A stretch of 64,000 nt of DNA from Streptomyces sp. NBC_01754 (lineage in GTDB: Bacteria; Actinomycetota; Actinomycetes; Streptomycetales; Streptomycetaceae), in contig NZ_CP109132.1 in NCBI RefSeq assembly GCF_035918015.1, forward strand, positions 5,084,001 through 5,148,000, read 5' to 3'. Below the pieces are notes generated by a model. That model had not been told where the DNA came from. It saw only the letters and a program-made list of their open reading frames with translations, and did no database searches. Both the position numbers and the translations under genes were made by a program. Shown in pieces: positions 33,266 through 42,595 of this stretch (within the stretch, counting starts at the first letter, position 1; each line of letters starts with the position of its first letter).

Positions 33266-34894
33266 ATGGCCAGGGAATTCCAACGGGGCCACAAGGCCAA
33301 GATCAGTGATCTGACAGCGGGGACGGATCTGTACGTAGGTGTGCAGATCGCTGCTCCTGGCCTGACGTTCGACATCAGCTGCTTCGGTCTCGATGTGCAC
33401 GAGCAGCTCTCGGACGACCGGTATTTCGTCTTCTTCAATCAACCGAAGTCGCCCGAGGAGTCCATTCAGCTCCTTGGTGCCCAGGCCGGTGACACCGAGT
33501 CGTTCCGCGTCACCCTCGACCGTGTTCCGGCCGGCGTCCACAAGCTCTCCTTCACCGCGACGATCGACGGCGCGGGGCAGATGTCGCAGATAGGCCCCGG
33601 GTACATCCGGGTCGTGGCGGGCGGCGAGGAGGTGGTGCGGTACGCCTTCGACGGCGCGGAGTTCACCACCGAGCGCGCGGTCATGCTCGGTGACTTCTAC
33701 CTCAAGGACGTCTGGCGCTTCGCCGCGGTCGGACAGGGATTCGACGGCGGACTGGACGCGCTGCTGAGGAACTTCGGCGGCGAGGTCGCCGAAGAGGCAC
33801 CGGCGGCCCCGGCGGGGGAAGCCGCTCCGGCGTTCGCCCCGCCGTCCCAGCCCTCCGCACCCCCGGCCTTCGGCGTCCCGGCGGCTCCCCGGCCTCCGCA
33901 GCCCGAACCGGCCTTCGGCGGCCCGCCCTCTCCGCCCGTAATGCCCGCCCCCGTCCCGGAGCAGCAGCCGGTGCACGCGGCGCCGACCATAGTGGCGCCG
34001 CTCGTGCCCCCGGCCCCGCACACACCGCTCGTGCCCCAGCCCCCGCACGCGCCCATGCCGCCCCCGGCGCCCCCGGCGCCCGCCTCGTACGGACAGCCGC
34101 CCCAGCCGCCCCAGTTCGGACAGGGCCCCCCGCCCCCCGCGCCGCCCTTCGCCCAGCACCCGCCGGCTCCGTTCGGCCCGCAGGCCCCCGTCCCGCAGGG
34201 CGGCGGTGTGCCCCCGGGAGCGCCGCAGACCGGAGGCGGCCTTCTGGCCGCTCTCCAGCCGTACAAGGAGGCGGCCACCGGGCAGCGTTGGACGTCACAG
34301 AACCAGCAGCTCATGCGCGCCGACCTGACCATGGGCGACATGCCCGTCCTGGCACGCCAGGGCAGCATGGTGATGTACCAGGGAAAGGTCGACTTCGGTT
34401 ACAAGGGTGCCGGCTTCGCGGGACGCGTGGTCGGGAACGCGACGGGCCAGGAGATGCAGCTCATGCGCTGCACCGGGCGTGGCCAGGTCTTCTTCGCACA
34501 GGACGGATCACACCTGCACCCGATCGAGTTGCAGGGCGACGGCGTCTGCGTCTCCGCGGAGAACGTCCTCGCCTTCGACGAGTCGCTGCAGTACGAGGTC
34601 CGCAGGATCGAGGGGCACGGGATCCCCGGCGGTGCCTTGTTCACCATGCAGTTCCAGGGCACCGGCACCGTCGTCGTCAAGACGCACGGCGTACCGGTCG
34701 TGCTGCCGGTCACGCCCACCACCTTCGCCGACTGCAACGCCGTCGTGGCGTGGTCGTCCGCGTCCCAGGTGATCGTCTCCAGCCAGGTCCGGCTCCGCCG
34801 CAACGCCTATCCCGGGCACAGCGGCGAGACAGTGAACCTCCAGTTCCGGGGAGCCCCCGGCAACTTCATCGTCGTCCAGCCCTACGAGGTCTGA
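33266..34894 (+). CDS. TerD-AIM24 fusion protein
   Basis: A 542-residue protein. Residues 1-175 are a TerD domain (AREFQRGHKAKISDL, FDISCFGLD, RYFVFFNQPKSPEESI, FYLKDVWRFAAVGQGF). Residues 176-325 are a Pro/Ala-rich linker. Residues 330-540 are an AIM24-type beta-rich domain (MVMYQGKVDFGYKGAG, LQFRGAPGNFIVVQPYEV). TerD domains bind calcium and belong to the tellurite/stress 'Ter' systems; AIM24 is a fold named from a mitochondrial protein. Direct repeats (TCTGTACCGG twice) lie 76-96 bases upstream. The next two genes encode stand-alone AIM24 proteins, so the three probably act as one unit. Confidence 0.88.
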   Translation: MAREFQRGHKAKISDLTAGTDLYVGVQIAAPGLTFDISCFGLDVHEQLSDDRYFVFFNQPKSPEESIQLLGAQAGDTESFRVTLDRVPAGVHKLSFTATIDGAGQMSQIGPGYIRVVAGGEEVVRYAFDGAEFTTERAVMLGDFYLKDVWRFAAVGQGFDGGLDALLRNFGGEVAEEAPAAPAGEAAPAFAPPSQPSAPPAFGVPAAPRPPQPEPAFGGPPSPPVMPAPVPEQQPVHAAPTIVAPLVPPAPHTPLVPQPPHAPMPPPAPPAPASYGQPPQPPQFGQGPPPPAPPFAQHPPAPFGPQAPVPQGGGVPPGAPQTGGGLLAALQPYKEAATGQRWTSQNQQLMRADLTMGDMPVLARQGSMVMYQGKVDFGYKGAGFAGRVVGNATGQEMQLMRCTGRGQVFFAQDGSHLHPIELQGDGVCVSAENVLAFDESLQYEVRRIEGHGIPGGALFTMQFQGTGTVVVKTHGVPVVLPVTPTTFADCNAVVAWSSASQVIVSSQVRLRRNAYPGHSGETVNLQFRGAPGNFIVVQPYEV

Positions 34895-34905
34895 GGGAGC
34901 CCGTC

Positions 34906-35589
34906 ATGAACCAGCAAGAACTCGCGGGCTACGCCCCGACGCCCGTCACGGCCCGGATGGAGAACCACGGCCACACGATGCTCAAGGTCGCCATGGCCAC
35001 CGGCCAGGACCTCTACGCGCGCACCGGCTCGATGGTGGCCTACGAGGGCTTCATCCAGTACGAGCCCAACCCGCCCGCCGTACGGCAGATCGCCTCGCAG
35101 TGGATCACCGGTGAGGGCACACCCCTCATGAAGTGCTCCGGTGACGGGCTCCTCTACCTCGCCGACTACGGTGCGGACGTCGTCGTGATCCATCTGGACA
35201 ACGAGGCGCTGTCGGTCAACGGGACCAATCTCCTGGCGTTCGACAGCCACCTCGGCTGGGGTGTCGAGCGGGTCAAGGGGCTGGCCAAGTTCGCCGGACA
35301 GGGGCTGTGGAACGTCTGTGTCCAGGGCAGCGGCTGGGTGGCGATCACTTCGCGAGGCACCCCGATCGTCGTCGACTGCGGCCGGGGCGAGGACGAGACG
35401 TACGTCGACCCCGACGCGCTCGTGGCCTGGTCACCGAACCTCAAGGTGAAAGGCAAACGCAGCTTCAAGGCCGGCTCCCTGATCGGGCGGGGCAGCGGCG
35501 AGGCCTACCAGATGGCCTTCTCGGGGCAGGGCATCGTCGTCGTCCAGCCGAGCGAGGACAGTACCGACCGCCTGCGGATCCGGAACTGA
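34906..35589 (+). CDS. AIM24 family protein 1
   Basis: A 227-residue protein starting 11 bases after the TerD-AIM24 gene, within one operon. Repeating beta motifs such as DLYARTGSMVAYEGFIQYE, GDGLLYLADYG and AFSGQGIVVVQPSED match the AIM24 fold of the upstream fusion. There is no signal peptide, membrane helix or catalytic motif. It is probably a structural or scaffold component of the Ter-like system. Confidence 0.85.
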   Translation: MNQQELAGYAPTPVTARMENHGHTMLKVAMATGQDLYARTGSMVAYEGFIQYEPNPPAVRQIASQWITGEGTPLMKCSGDGLLYLADYGADVVVIHLDNEALSVNGTNLLAFDSHLGWGVERVKGLAKFAGQGLWNVCVQGSGWVAITSRGTPIVVDCGRGEDETYVDPDALVAWSPNLKVKGKRSFKAGSLIGRGSGEAYQMAFSGQGIVVVQPSEDSTDRLRIRN

Positions 35590-35607
35590 GCGGGGGGAGA
35601 ACACACC

Positions 35608-36363
35608 ATGCAGAGTCCGCTTTTCAACCACACGGAACAGCAGTCGCAGGACCGGTACACGGTCCAGAACCCGCAGCTCCTGCGGGTCTCGCTGACGGGA
35701 CACGACGACGTGCTCGCCCGCAAAGGCGCCATGGTCGCCTACCAGGGGCTCATGGAGTTCGACGGTGAGTACCAGTCGCACGGGCAGCGCGACGCCCTGC
35801 TCAGCACCGGCGAGGGCCTGGAGCTGATGCGCTGCTCGGGTCAGGGCACGGTCTTTCTGGCCAACCTCGCCCAGTACGTCCATGTCGTCGACGTCGACCA
35901 CGAGGGCATCACGGTCGACAGCGCCTATGTGCTCGCCCTGGACTCGGTGCTGCACACCGAGGTCATCGCGGTGGACAGCCAGTACGGGATCTCCGGCACC
36001 GGCAAGTACCAGCTCAACATCTCCGGGAACGGCAAGGTCGCCCTGATGACCTCGGGCCGGCCGCTGATGATGCAGGTCACTCCGGACAAGTACGTCAGTG
36101 CCGATGCCGATGCCATCGTCGCCTGGTCGAGCGGGCTGCGCGTGCAGATGCAGGCCCAGACCCACTCCTCAGGCGTCTTCCGGCGCCGTGGCGACACGGG
36201 TGAGGGCTGGGAGCTGAGCTTCCTGGGCCAGGGCTTCGCCCTTGTCCAGCCGAGTGAGGTCCTGCCCCCGCAGCACGCACAGATCGGGCAGGGCGCCGCA
36301 GCCCAGTTCGGTGTGGGCCGGCACGGTGCGCACGGCCAGAACCAGGACAACGCCTGGAACTGA
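35608..36363 (+). CDS. AIM24 family protein 2
   Basis: A 251-residue protein 18 bases after the preceding gene, with GGGGGAG upstream of its ATG. It has the same AIM24 motifs (ARKGAMVAYQGLMEFDGE, SGQGTVFLANLAQYVHV, FLGQGFALVQPSEVLPP). A Gln/His-rich tail ends the protein. It is the last gene of the TerD-AIM24 operon and runs into a hairpin terminator. Confidence 0.85.
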   Translation: MQSPLFNHTEQQSQDRYTVQNPQLLRVSLTGHDDVLARKGAMVAYQGLMEFDGEYQSHGQRDALLSTGEGLELMRCSGQGTVFLANLAQYVHVVDVDHEGITVDSAYVLALDSVLHTEVIAVDSQYGISGTGKYQLNISGNGKVALMTSGRPLMMQVTPDKYVSADADAIVAWSSGLRVQMQAQTHSSGVFRRRGDTGEGWELSFLGQGFALVQPSEVLPPQHAQIGQGAAAQFGVGRHGAHGQNQDNAWN

Positions 36364-36389
36364 CCCGACTCCGGTACGAGGGCACCGGT

Positions 36390-36423
36390 GAGGGGGCGGT
36401 CTCCAGGCGGAGGCCGCCCCCTC
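36390..36423. terminator. Bidirectional terminator between AIM24 operon and Nudix gene
   Basis: A 15-bp stem with one G-U pair (outer arm GAGGGGGCGG, 36390-36399, with 36414-36423) and an AGGC loop lie between convergent genes. It should end both transcripts. Confidence 0.75.
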
Positions 36424-36476
36424 CGCACACCGTCCGGGGGCTCTCGTCCGGACCGTGCCGAGCTCCCGGCAGGACC

Positions 36477-37022
36477 TCAAACGCGGCCCTCCAGCCGGGC
36501 ACGTGCGTGCTCCAGCAGCCGTACGACCGAGGCGTCGGCCACATCGGCCACCTCGTCGTACCGGAACCAGCGCAGGTCCAGCGACTCGTCGCTGATCCGC
36601 TCCACCGCCCCGGCGGGGACCGTCGCCGCGTACTGCACGTCGAGATGCCAGTGACACGGCGCCGGGATGGGGTGACGGTCCAGCCGCACCGGCCCCCCGG
36701 GCAGCAGGACCGGTCCGGCGATCCCCGACTCCTCCGCGGCCTCCCGCAGCGCGGCCGCCGCCAAGGTGGCGTCCTGCGACTCGCAGTGGCCGCCCATCTG
36801 CAGCCACATCCGCAGCTTCCTGTGCAGGGTCAGCAGGACCCTGCCGCGGTCCGGATCGATCACCAGGGCGCTGGCCGTGAGGTGTCCCGCCCCGCACGCC
36901 TTCCACATGCCGTCCGGGTGGGCGGCCAGGTGGTCCAGGTACCTCTGCCGCAATTCCGTCTGGCCCCAGTCGCGCGCCTCGTACTCCTTGAGCACGAGGA
37001 CCGCGTCGTCGTGCAGGCTCAC
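36477..37022 (-). CDS. Nudix hydrolase
   Basis: A 181-residue protein whose GTG overlaps the upstream stop by 4 bases (GTGA). The Nudix helix ends canonically with REAAEESGI, but the upstream half is shifted: the spacing from GGHCESQDATL to REAAEE is one residue longer than the standard G-x5-E-x7-RE pattern, and the acidic residue is Asp. Streptomyces relatives share this variant as far as I know. It probably hydrolyses a nucleoside diphosphate derivative; substrate unknown. Confidence 0.82.
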   Translation of the reverse strand: MSLHDDAVLVLKEYEARDWGQTELRQRYLDHLAAHPDGMWKACGAGHLTASALVIDPDRGRVLLTLHRKLRMWLQMGGHCESQDATLAAAALREAAEESGIAGPVLLPGGPVRLDRHPIPAPCHWHLDVQYAATVPAGAVERISDESLDLRWFRYDEVADVADASVVRLLEHARARLEGRV

Positions 37023-38527
37023 CGGTCCGTGTCGTCCTTGCCGTCGTCGCGCGTACCGTCCTGCGGCCCGTCCTCGTCGCCGCTTCCGCTACCGTCCCCG
37101 GGCGCCTTGGGTCCGTCCTTGTCCGGGGCCTCGCCGGAGGACTTCCCCGGGCCGGACTTCTGCGGGCCCTTCGCCGCCTCGCCGAGCATCTTGTCCAGCT
37201 CGGAGAAGTCCAGCTGTTCGTGGTGCACGAAGCCGTCCGGGTCGTCCAGGTCGCGGGCGGTCGGCAGCATGTCCGGGTGCTCCCACAGGGCGTCCCGGCC
37301 GTCGACGCCCCGGGCGTCCGTGAGCGAGGCCCACAGACGGGAGGCGTCCCGCAGCCGGCGCGGACGGAGCTGGAGGCCGATGAGCGTGGCGAAGGTCTGC
37401 TCGGCCGGGCCCCCCGACGCCCGCCGCCGGCGCATCGTCTCGCGCAGGGCGTCCGCCGACGTCAGCCGGGACTTCGCGGCCTCGTGCACCACCGCGTCGA
37501 CCCAGCCCTCGACGAGGGCGAGGGCCGTCTCCAGGCGGGCCAGAGACGCCTTCTGCTCCGGCGTGTCCTCCGGCTGGAACATGCCCTGCTGGAGTGCTTC
37601 CTGCAGTTGTTCGGGCTGCGACGGATCGAACTGCCCGACGACGTCCTCGAGCTTGCTCGTGTCCACCTTGATGCCGCGCGCATAGGCCTCGACGGCACCG
37701 AACAGATGTGAGCGCAGCCACGGGACATGGGCGAAGAGCCGCTGGTGGGCGGCCTCACGCAGCGCGAGGTACAGCCGCACCTCGTCCTGCGGCACGCTCA
37801 GGTCCTTCCCGAACCGCTCCACGTTCAGCGGGAGCAGCGCGGCCTTGCCGGCCGGACCCAGCGGGAGGCCGATGTCGGTCGATCCCACGACCTCCCCGGC
37901 CAGCACACCGACGGCCTGCCCGATCTGCTGACCGAACATGGCCCCGCCCATCGACCGCATCATGCCGATCAGCGGGCCCGCCATGGCCTGCATCTCCTCG
38001 GGCAGCACATCGCCCATGGCCAGGCCGACGCGCTCCGCCACCGGGTCCACCAGCTTCTGCCACGCGGGCAGCGACGCCTCGACCCACTCCGCGCGGCTCC
38101 AGGCCACCGCCGATACCGAGCCGGAGGGCAAGGAGGTCGCACCGTCCAGCCAGAGGTCGGCGAGACGCAGCGCCTCGTCGACCGCTGACCGGTCCGACGG
38201 GCCGACACTGGCGTCCTTGCTGCCGTCCGGCGTGCCCTGCGACACGGTCTGGCGGGCGATCTGCTTGGCCATGTCCCAGTTGACGGGGCCGCCCTCGTAG
38301 CTCAGCATCTGGCCGAGCTGCTGGAAGGCGGCTCCCAGATCGCTGGGATTCATCGAGCCGAACATCGCGGCGAACGGGTTGTCCCCGCCCGCACCCGGCC
38401 CGAAGCCGAACGGGTTCGCCGGCCCGCCCGCGCCCTGCCCACCACCGGTGGGGTCCTTCTTCTTGCCCTCGTCGCCGTCTTCCGGCTCCTCCGGCGGAAA
38501 GCCGAATCCGAATGGGGTGTCACTCAC
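37019..38527 (-). CDS. DUF2342 / TIGR03624-type putative metalloprotease-like protein
   Basis: A 502-residue protein from GTG 38527. It starts with a disordered Gly/Pro/Asp-rich region (MSDTPFGFGFPPEEPEDGDE..). The family core follows: FGQQIGQAVGVLAGEVVGST, then LREAAHQRLFAHVPWL and EGWVDAVVHEAA. The site that would be HExxH reads REAAH, so the first zinc ligand is Arg and protease activity is doubtful. An acidic tail ends the protein. It is related to Rv3195, in the same neighbourhood in mycobacteria. It is coupled to the Nudix gene by a 4-base overlap. Confidence 0.75.
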   Translation of the reverse strand: MSDTPFGFGFPPEEPEDGDEGKKKDPTGGGQGAGGPANPFGFGPGAGGDNPFAAMFGSMNPSDLGAAFQQLGQMLSYEGGPVNWDMAKQIARQTVSQGTPDGSKDASVGPSDRSAVDEALRLADLWLDGATSLPSGSVSAVAWSRAEWVEASLPAWQKLVDPVAERVGLAMGDVLPEEMQAMAGPLIGMMRSMGGAMFGQQIGQAVGVLAGEVVGSTDIGLPLGPAGKAALLPLNVERFGKDLSVPQDEVRLYLALREAAHQRLFAHVPWLRSHLFGAVEAYARGIKVDTSKLEDVVGQFDPSQPEQLQEALQQGMFQPEDTPEQKASLARLETALALVEGWVDAVVHEAAKSRLTSADALRETMRRRRASGGPAEQTFATLIGLQLRPRRLRDASRLWASLTDARGVDGRDALWEHPDMLPTARDLDDPDGFVHHEQLDFSELDKMLGEAAKGPQKSGPGKSSGEAPDKDGPKAPGDGSGSGDEDGPQDGTRDDGKDDTDR

Positions 38528-38718
38528 GGGTTTCCTCGGCTCGTAGGGCCGCCGGCTGGAACCGACGGCGGCTGCCCGACATCACCATCCAGCGTAGACA
38601 CCCGAGACCGCTTGAGGCCTCAGTGCTCCGCCGGCTCCCGGCCTGCGGCAGGATGGACGCCACCTGGTGCGTACGCGTCTTTCCGGTACGTACTGAAGAC
38701 AACCGCTGGAGACGCCCG

Positions 38719-39861
38719 GTGAGTTCCCCAGATCCGCAGGTTCGCGCAGCGCGAAACCTGGCCGACCCCTCGCCCGAAAGCACACCCACGAAAAATCGCC
38801 CCCGGAGCAGGGGCCCCGTCGTCGCCGTCACCGGCGCCGCGACCGGCGTGGGCGCCCTTCTCACCGCGCACCTCGCCGCCAGTGACGAGGTCAGGCGCGT
38901 CATGGCGATCGACGAGCGCCTGGGTGACGTCCCCGAGGCCACCTGGCACATCCTGGACGTACGGGACCCGGCGATCGCCGGGAAGCTGCGCGGCGCCGAC
39001 GTCGTCGTGCACCTGGCCCTCGACCTCGACCTGGAGACCGATCCCGCGGCGCGTTCGGCGTACAACGTGCGTGGTACCCAGACCGTGCTCACGGCCGCGG
39101 CCGCCGCCGGTGTGCGCCGGGTCGTCCTCTGCACCTCGGCGATGGTCTACGGCGCCCTGCCCGACAACGACCTCCCGCTGTCCGAGGACGCCGAACTGCG
39201 CGCCACCGCCGAGGCGACCGGGGTCGGCGACCTCCTGGAGATCGAACGCCTCGGCAGGCGCGCCCCCCGCGCCCACCCGGGCCTCGACGTCACGGTGGTG
39301 CGGCCCGCGGTCCTCGTCGGGGGTACGGACACCGCGCTGACCCGCTACTTCGAGTCGCCGAGGCTCCTGGTCGTCGCGGGATCCCGCCCGGCCTGGCAGT
39401 TCTGCCATGTCGACGACCTGGTGACCGCCCTGGAGTACGCCGCGCTGGAGAGGATCGACGGGGAGTTCGCGGTCGGCTGCGACGGCTGGCTCGAACAGGA
39501 GGAGGTGGAGGAGCTCTCCGGGGTGCGGCGGATGGAGCTGCCGTCCGCCGTGGCGCTCGGTGCCGCGGCCCGGCTGCACCGCATCGGGCTCACTCCGTCA
39601 CCGGCCGGCGACCTCGCCTACACGATGCACCCCTGGGTGGTCAGTGTGAGCCGGCTGCACGACGCGGGGTGGCGGCCGCGCTGGTCCAACGAAGAGGTGC
39701 TCGCCGCGCTCCTGGAAGAGGTGGAGGGACGCCACACGGTCGCCGGCCGCCGGCTGGGCCGCAAGGACGCCACCGCCGCGGGGGCGGCAGGGGCGACCGT
39801 CGCCCTGCTGGGGACGGCCGCGCTGGTCAGGCGGGCCCGCAAGGCCCGCCGCCGCTTCTGA
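38719..39861 (+). CDS. NAD-dependent epimerase/dehydratase (SDR) with basic membrane tail
   Basis: A 380-residue protein from GTG 38719 with GGAG upstream. The Rossmann motif GAATGVGALL lies near residue 38. The Ser of CTSAMVYG (about 137) is present, but no YxxxK is visible (ATGVGDLLEIERLGRR stands there), so it belongs to the atypical extended SDRs. The last 35 residues are a hydrophobic Gly/Ala helix followed by RRARKARRRF, a likely C-terminal membrane anchor. It is divergent from the DUF2342-type gene. Substrate unknown. Confidence 0.78.
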   Translation: MSSPDPQVRAARNLADPSPESTPTKNRPRSRGPVVAVTGAATGVGALLTAHLAASDEVRRVMAIDERLGDVPEATWHILDVRDPAIAGKLRGADVVVHLALDLDLETDPAARSAYNVRGTQTVLTAAAAAGVRRVVLCTSAMVYGALPDNDLPLSEDAELRATAEATGVGDLLEIERLGRRAPRAHPGLDVTVVRPAVLVGGTDTALTRYFESPRLLVVAGSRPAWQFCHVDDLVTALEYAALERIDGEFAVGCDGWLEQEEVEELSGVRRMELPSAVALGAAARLHRIGLTPSPAGDLAYTMHPWVVSVSRLHDAGWRPRWSNEEVLAALLEEVEGRHTVAGRRLGRKDATAAGAAGATVALLGTAALVRRARKARRRF

Positions 39862-39979
39862 ACGCTCCGCCGTACGGCCCCCGTCCGTCTGCCTCCTGTA
39901 GGAGGCTCCAAGGCGGTCGGCGCGCCGCCGGTCGAAAGGGCAATTCCGGGATGTCGGTGCCGTGCGGCACGATGGGACC

Positions 39980-40441
39980 ATGGCACGCACCCACGACCAC
40001 CCCGGCGAGCAGGCGGCCCACGATCCGATCCGGCTCCTGGACATCCGGGAGACACCACTCTCGGTCGACGAGGTCTTCCGGGCGGTCGGCGACGACGCGG
40101 CCGGCGGTACCGCGCTCTTCGTCGGCACGGTGCGCGATCACGACGGCGGCCAGGACGTCGGAGCGCTCGGGTACTCGTGCCATCCGACGGCCGTCGAGGA
40201 GCTGCGCCGCGTGGCCGAGAAGGTCGTGGCGAACTTCCCGGTACGGGGCCTCGCCGCCGTCCACCGTGTGGGTGAGCTGGCGGTCGGGGATCTGGCGGTG
40301 GTCGTCGCCGTGTCCTGCGCCCATCGGAGTGAGGCCTTCGGGGCCTGCCGTGCGCTCATCGACGACCTCAAGCGGGAGGTGCCGATCTGGAAACACCAGC
40401 GTTTCTCGGACGGCACGGAGGAATGGGTCGGAGCCTGCTGA
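39980..40441 (+). CDS. moaE: Molybdopterin synthase catalytic subunit MoaE
   Basis: A 153-residue protein from ATG 39980; a GTG at 39962 is an alternative. It has the MoaE core with FVGTVRDHDGGQDV, LGYSCHPTAVEEL, HRVGELAVGD and the catalytic Lys region LKREVPIWKHQ. It converts precursor Z to molybdopterin together with MoaD, which is charged with sulfur by MoeZ-type enzymes. moaD and moaA are not in the window, but moeZ is 31 kb away. Confidence 0.92.
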   Translation: MARTHDHPGEQAAHDPIRLLDIRETPLSVDEVFRAVGDDAAGGTALFVGTVRDHDGGQDVGALGYSCHPTAVEELRRVAEKVVANFPVRGLAAVHRVGELAVGDLAVVVAVSCAHRSEAFGACRALIDDLKREVPIWKHQRFSDGTEEWVGAC

Positions 40442-40566
40442 CCGCAAACCGTCCTGGGCCGGATCAGCCCCGATTTGCGTAACCGCACCCCTGCCATGAG
40501 CGTTGGTCCTACAGGTGGTTAATCTTCTGATCGTCAGTTGCGGTCGCTCATGACAGGGAGGTCGTG

Positions 40567-40737
40567 GTGGCAGCACTCGTTTGGCTCCTGATTCCGCTTG
40601 TCGCTGCTCTTGGCGCGGCGATATGGGGAGGGTGGGCGGCCCGTAACCGCACGACAGGCGATGTCACCGAACTCGCCGGCTACGCCCGGTTCCGTGAAGC
40701 GATGGAGAAGTCGCACTCCGGTTCCGAAGCTGTCTGA
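40567..40737 (+). CDS. Small single-span membrane protein
   Basis: A 56-residue ORF from GTG 40567 with GGGAGG ending 5 bases before it; a GTG at 40564 is in frame. Residues 2-24 form one hydrophobic helix (AALVWLLIPLVAALGAAIWG) followed by a short charged tail (ARFREAMEKSHSG). Base composition and a strong ribosome site support real coding. It may pair with the PDZ protease gene 146 bases downstream, but function is unknown. Confidence 0.65.
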   Translation: MAALVWLLIPLVAALGAAIWGGWAARNRTTGDVTELAGYARFREAMEKSHSGSEAV

Positions 40738-40883
40738 GAAAGCGGCGGCTGTACACGGTCGCCGAAAGCGCACCCGTCCCGCTTCGCACCCCCGCCCTCC
40801 GCGTGCGCGGAGAGGTCCGCCCGCCGCTCCGGACGGACCGGCCCCGACGGTGCACTGACAGGCCCTTCCCGTACTGTCGTTCC

Positions 40884-41990
40884 ATGCCACGCCGCACCGC
40901 GACGATGCTCGCCTCCACGCTGATCCTGATCGCGCTGCTCTGCGCCGGCGTGCTGATCCCCGTCCCGTACTCGAAGATGGCTCCGGGTCCGACGGTGAAC
41001 ACGCTCGGTGACGCGCGTGGCGAGCCGGTGCTGCAGATCAAGGGCCGCGACACCTATGAGACGTCCGGGCACCTCAACATGACGACGGTTCGGGTCACCG
41101 GCGCCGACTACGACATGAACATCGTCACGGCCGTCTACGGCTGGCTGGCCCACGACAGTGTGATCGTGCCGCACGACACGCTCTATCCGAACGGCAAGAC
41201 GGAGGAGGAGTCCACCCAGGAGAACGCCGAGGAGTTCAGCCAGTCCCAGGAGAGCGCCAAGGTCGCCGCCCTGAAGGAGCTGAAGATCCCCGTCACCTCC
41301 CGGGTCGTCGTCGCCACGGTGATCAAGGACAGCGCCGCCCAGGGCAAGCTGCACGCCGGCGACGTGATCAAGGCCGTGGACGGGACAGCGGTCCAAGAAC
41401 CCCAGGACGTCGCGAAGCTCGTCTCCGCGCGCAAGCCCGGCGAGAAGGTCGTCTTCACGATCGTGCCCGCCAAGACGGCGGCCGCGGCCGAGAAGGCGGG
41501 CAAGGAGCCCCAGGGCTCCGAGGAGATCACCCTCACCACACGGAAGGCGCCTTCGGACCCGGCGAATCCCTCGCAGGACCGGGCGATCGTCGGCATCCAG
41601 GCGGGGACCGACCACACCTTCCCGTTCGAGATCGACATCAAGCTCGCCGACGTCGGCGGACCGAGTGCCGGGCTGATGTTCTCGCTCGGCATCATCGACA
41701 AGCTGACTCCCGACGAGCTGACGGGCGGTGAGTTCATCGCCGGCACGGGCACCATCGACGACGCAGGCAAGGTGGGACCGATCGGCGGCATCAACATGAA
41801 GCTGGTCGGCGCCCGCGACGCGGGCGCCCGCTACTTCCTGACGCCGGACGACAACTGCGCCGCGGCGGCCGCCGACACACCGAGCGGACTCACGCTGGTG
41901 CGGGTGAAGACCCTGGGCGACGCCACGAAGTCCCTGGAGAAGATCCGCACCGGGGACCTGGCCGGGCTGCCGAGCTGCTCGACAGGCTGA
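40884..41990 (+). CDS. PDZ-Lon membrane-anchored serine protease (YlbL-like)
   Basis: A 368-residue protein from ATG 40884. One membrane helix at 7-27 (MLASTLILIALLCAGVLI) anchors it facing outward. A PDZ domain spans about 130-215 (AAQGKLHAGDVIKAVDG). The S16 Lon-type protease domain carries the Ser in GGPSAGLMFSLG (about 260) and the Lys in GGINMKLVGAR (about 306), the Ser-Lys dyad. The family processes extracytoplasmic proteins. Its mycobacterial relative (Rv3194c) also sits beside the UPF0182 gene. Confidence 0.9.
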   Translation: MPRRTATMLASTLILIALLCAGVLIPVPYSKMAPGPTVNTLGDARGEPVLQIKGRDTYETSGHLNMTTVRVTGADYDMNIVTAVYGWLAHDSVIVPHDTLYPNGKTEEESTQENAEEFSQSQESAKVAALKELKIPVTSRVVVATVIKDSAAQGKLHAGDVIKAVDGTAVQEPQDVAKLVSARKPGEKVVFTIVPAKTAAAAEKAGKEPQGSEEITLTTRKAPSDPANPSQDRAIVGIQAGTDHTFPFEIDIKLADVGGPSAGLMFSLGIIDKLTPDELTGGEFIAGTGTIDDAGKVGPIGGINMKLVGARDAGARYFLTPDDNCAAAAADTPSGLTLVRVKTLGDATKSLEKIRTGDLAGLPSCSTG

Positions 41991-42034
41991 GTCCGGCAGG
42001 TCCCCGCGGAGTCAGGACCCGGACGTCGAGGAGG

Positions 42035-42595
42035 TCAGGACTCGAACGTCGCGGCGAGGGCCTCGGCCAGCCCCGGCACCAGTCCCGAACCGGTCAGCAC
42101 CTCGGTGGGGGAGTCCTTCTCCCGCAGCCGCACCGCTGAGTCGCGGGCGCCGTCCCGCAGTACGGCCACGGTCATCCGCACCTCCTGCCGGTCGGGATGC
42201 TCGGCCACCCACTCCGTCAGCCGGGCGTCGCTCAGACCCTCCGGTACGGACGCCTCCGCGGACGGCGGCAGCATCAGCCGCTCCACGGTGAGCGCGCAGC
42301 CGGCCACTGCGTCGGGCCACGCGATCGTGGCGAGGAACTCGTCCAGCGCCGTGCCGGCCGGAAGCTCCTCCTGTTCCACGGGGGTGAGGGCGGACCCCGA
42401 GGACGACGGGTCGTCGAGCCCCAGCTGGGCGGCGAGGCCCGGCTCCTGGGCGTGCAGCCGGGCGGTGTCGACGAGGGCGAACAGACGTGCGGGCTGGTCC
42501 CAGCCGAGGGTGGCGGCGTAGGCGTCGATTTCGAGGACGGCGACGGTCAGAGGACTCGACGCCATCGGAGGGCCTGAGGACGAAACATTGGGCAT
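42035..42595 (-). CDS. PPA1309 family protein
   Basis: A 186-residue acidic, soluble protein starting MPNVSSSGPPMASSPLTVAV. It matches the actinobacterial PPA1309 family by its LEIDAYAATLGWDQP opening and WPDAVAGCALTVERL core. No catalytic motif or membrane segment is present; function unknown. It is convergent with the PDZ-Lon gene and divergent from the UPF0182 gene, the same neighbours as in other Actinobacteria. Confidence 0.8.
   Translation of the reverse strand: MPNVSSSGPPMASSPLTVAVLEIDAYAATLGWDQPARLFALVDTARLHAQEPGLAAQLGLDDPSSSGSALTPVEQEELPAGTALDEFLATIAWPDAVAGCALTVERLMLPPSAEASVPEGLSDARLTEWVAEHPDRQEVRMTVAVLRDGARDSAVRLREKDSPTEVLTGSGLVPGLAEALAATFES

Noticed and set aside
40495..40552. 8-bp inverted repeat CATGAGCG/CGCTCATG before the small membrane protein
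   Set aside because: The arms are 42 bases apart and short enough to occur by chance; no link to a regulator was seen.
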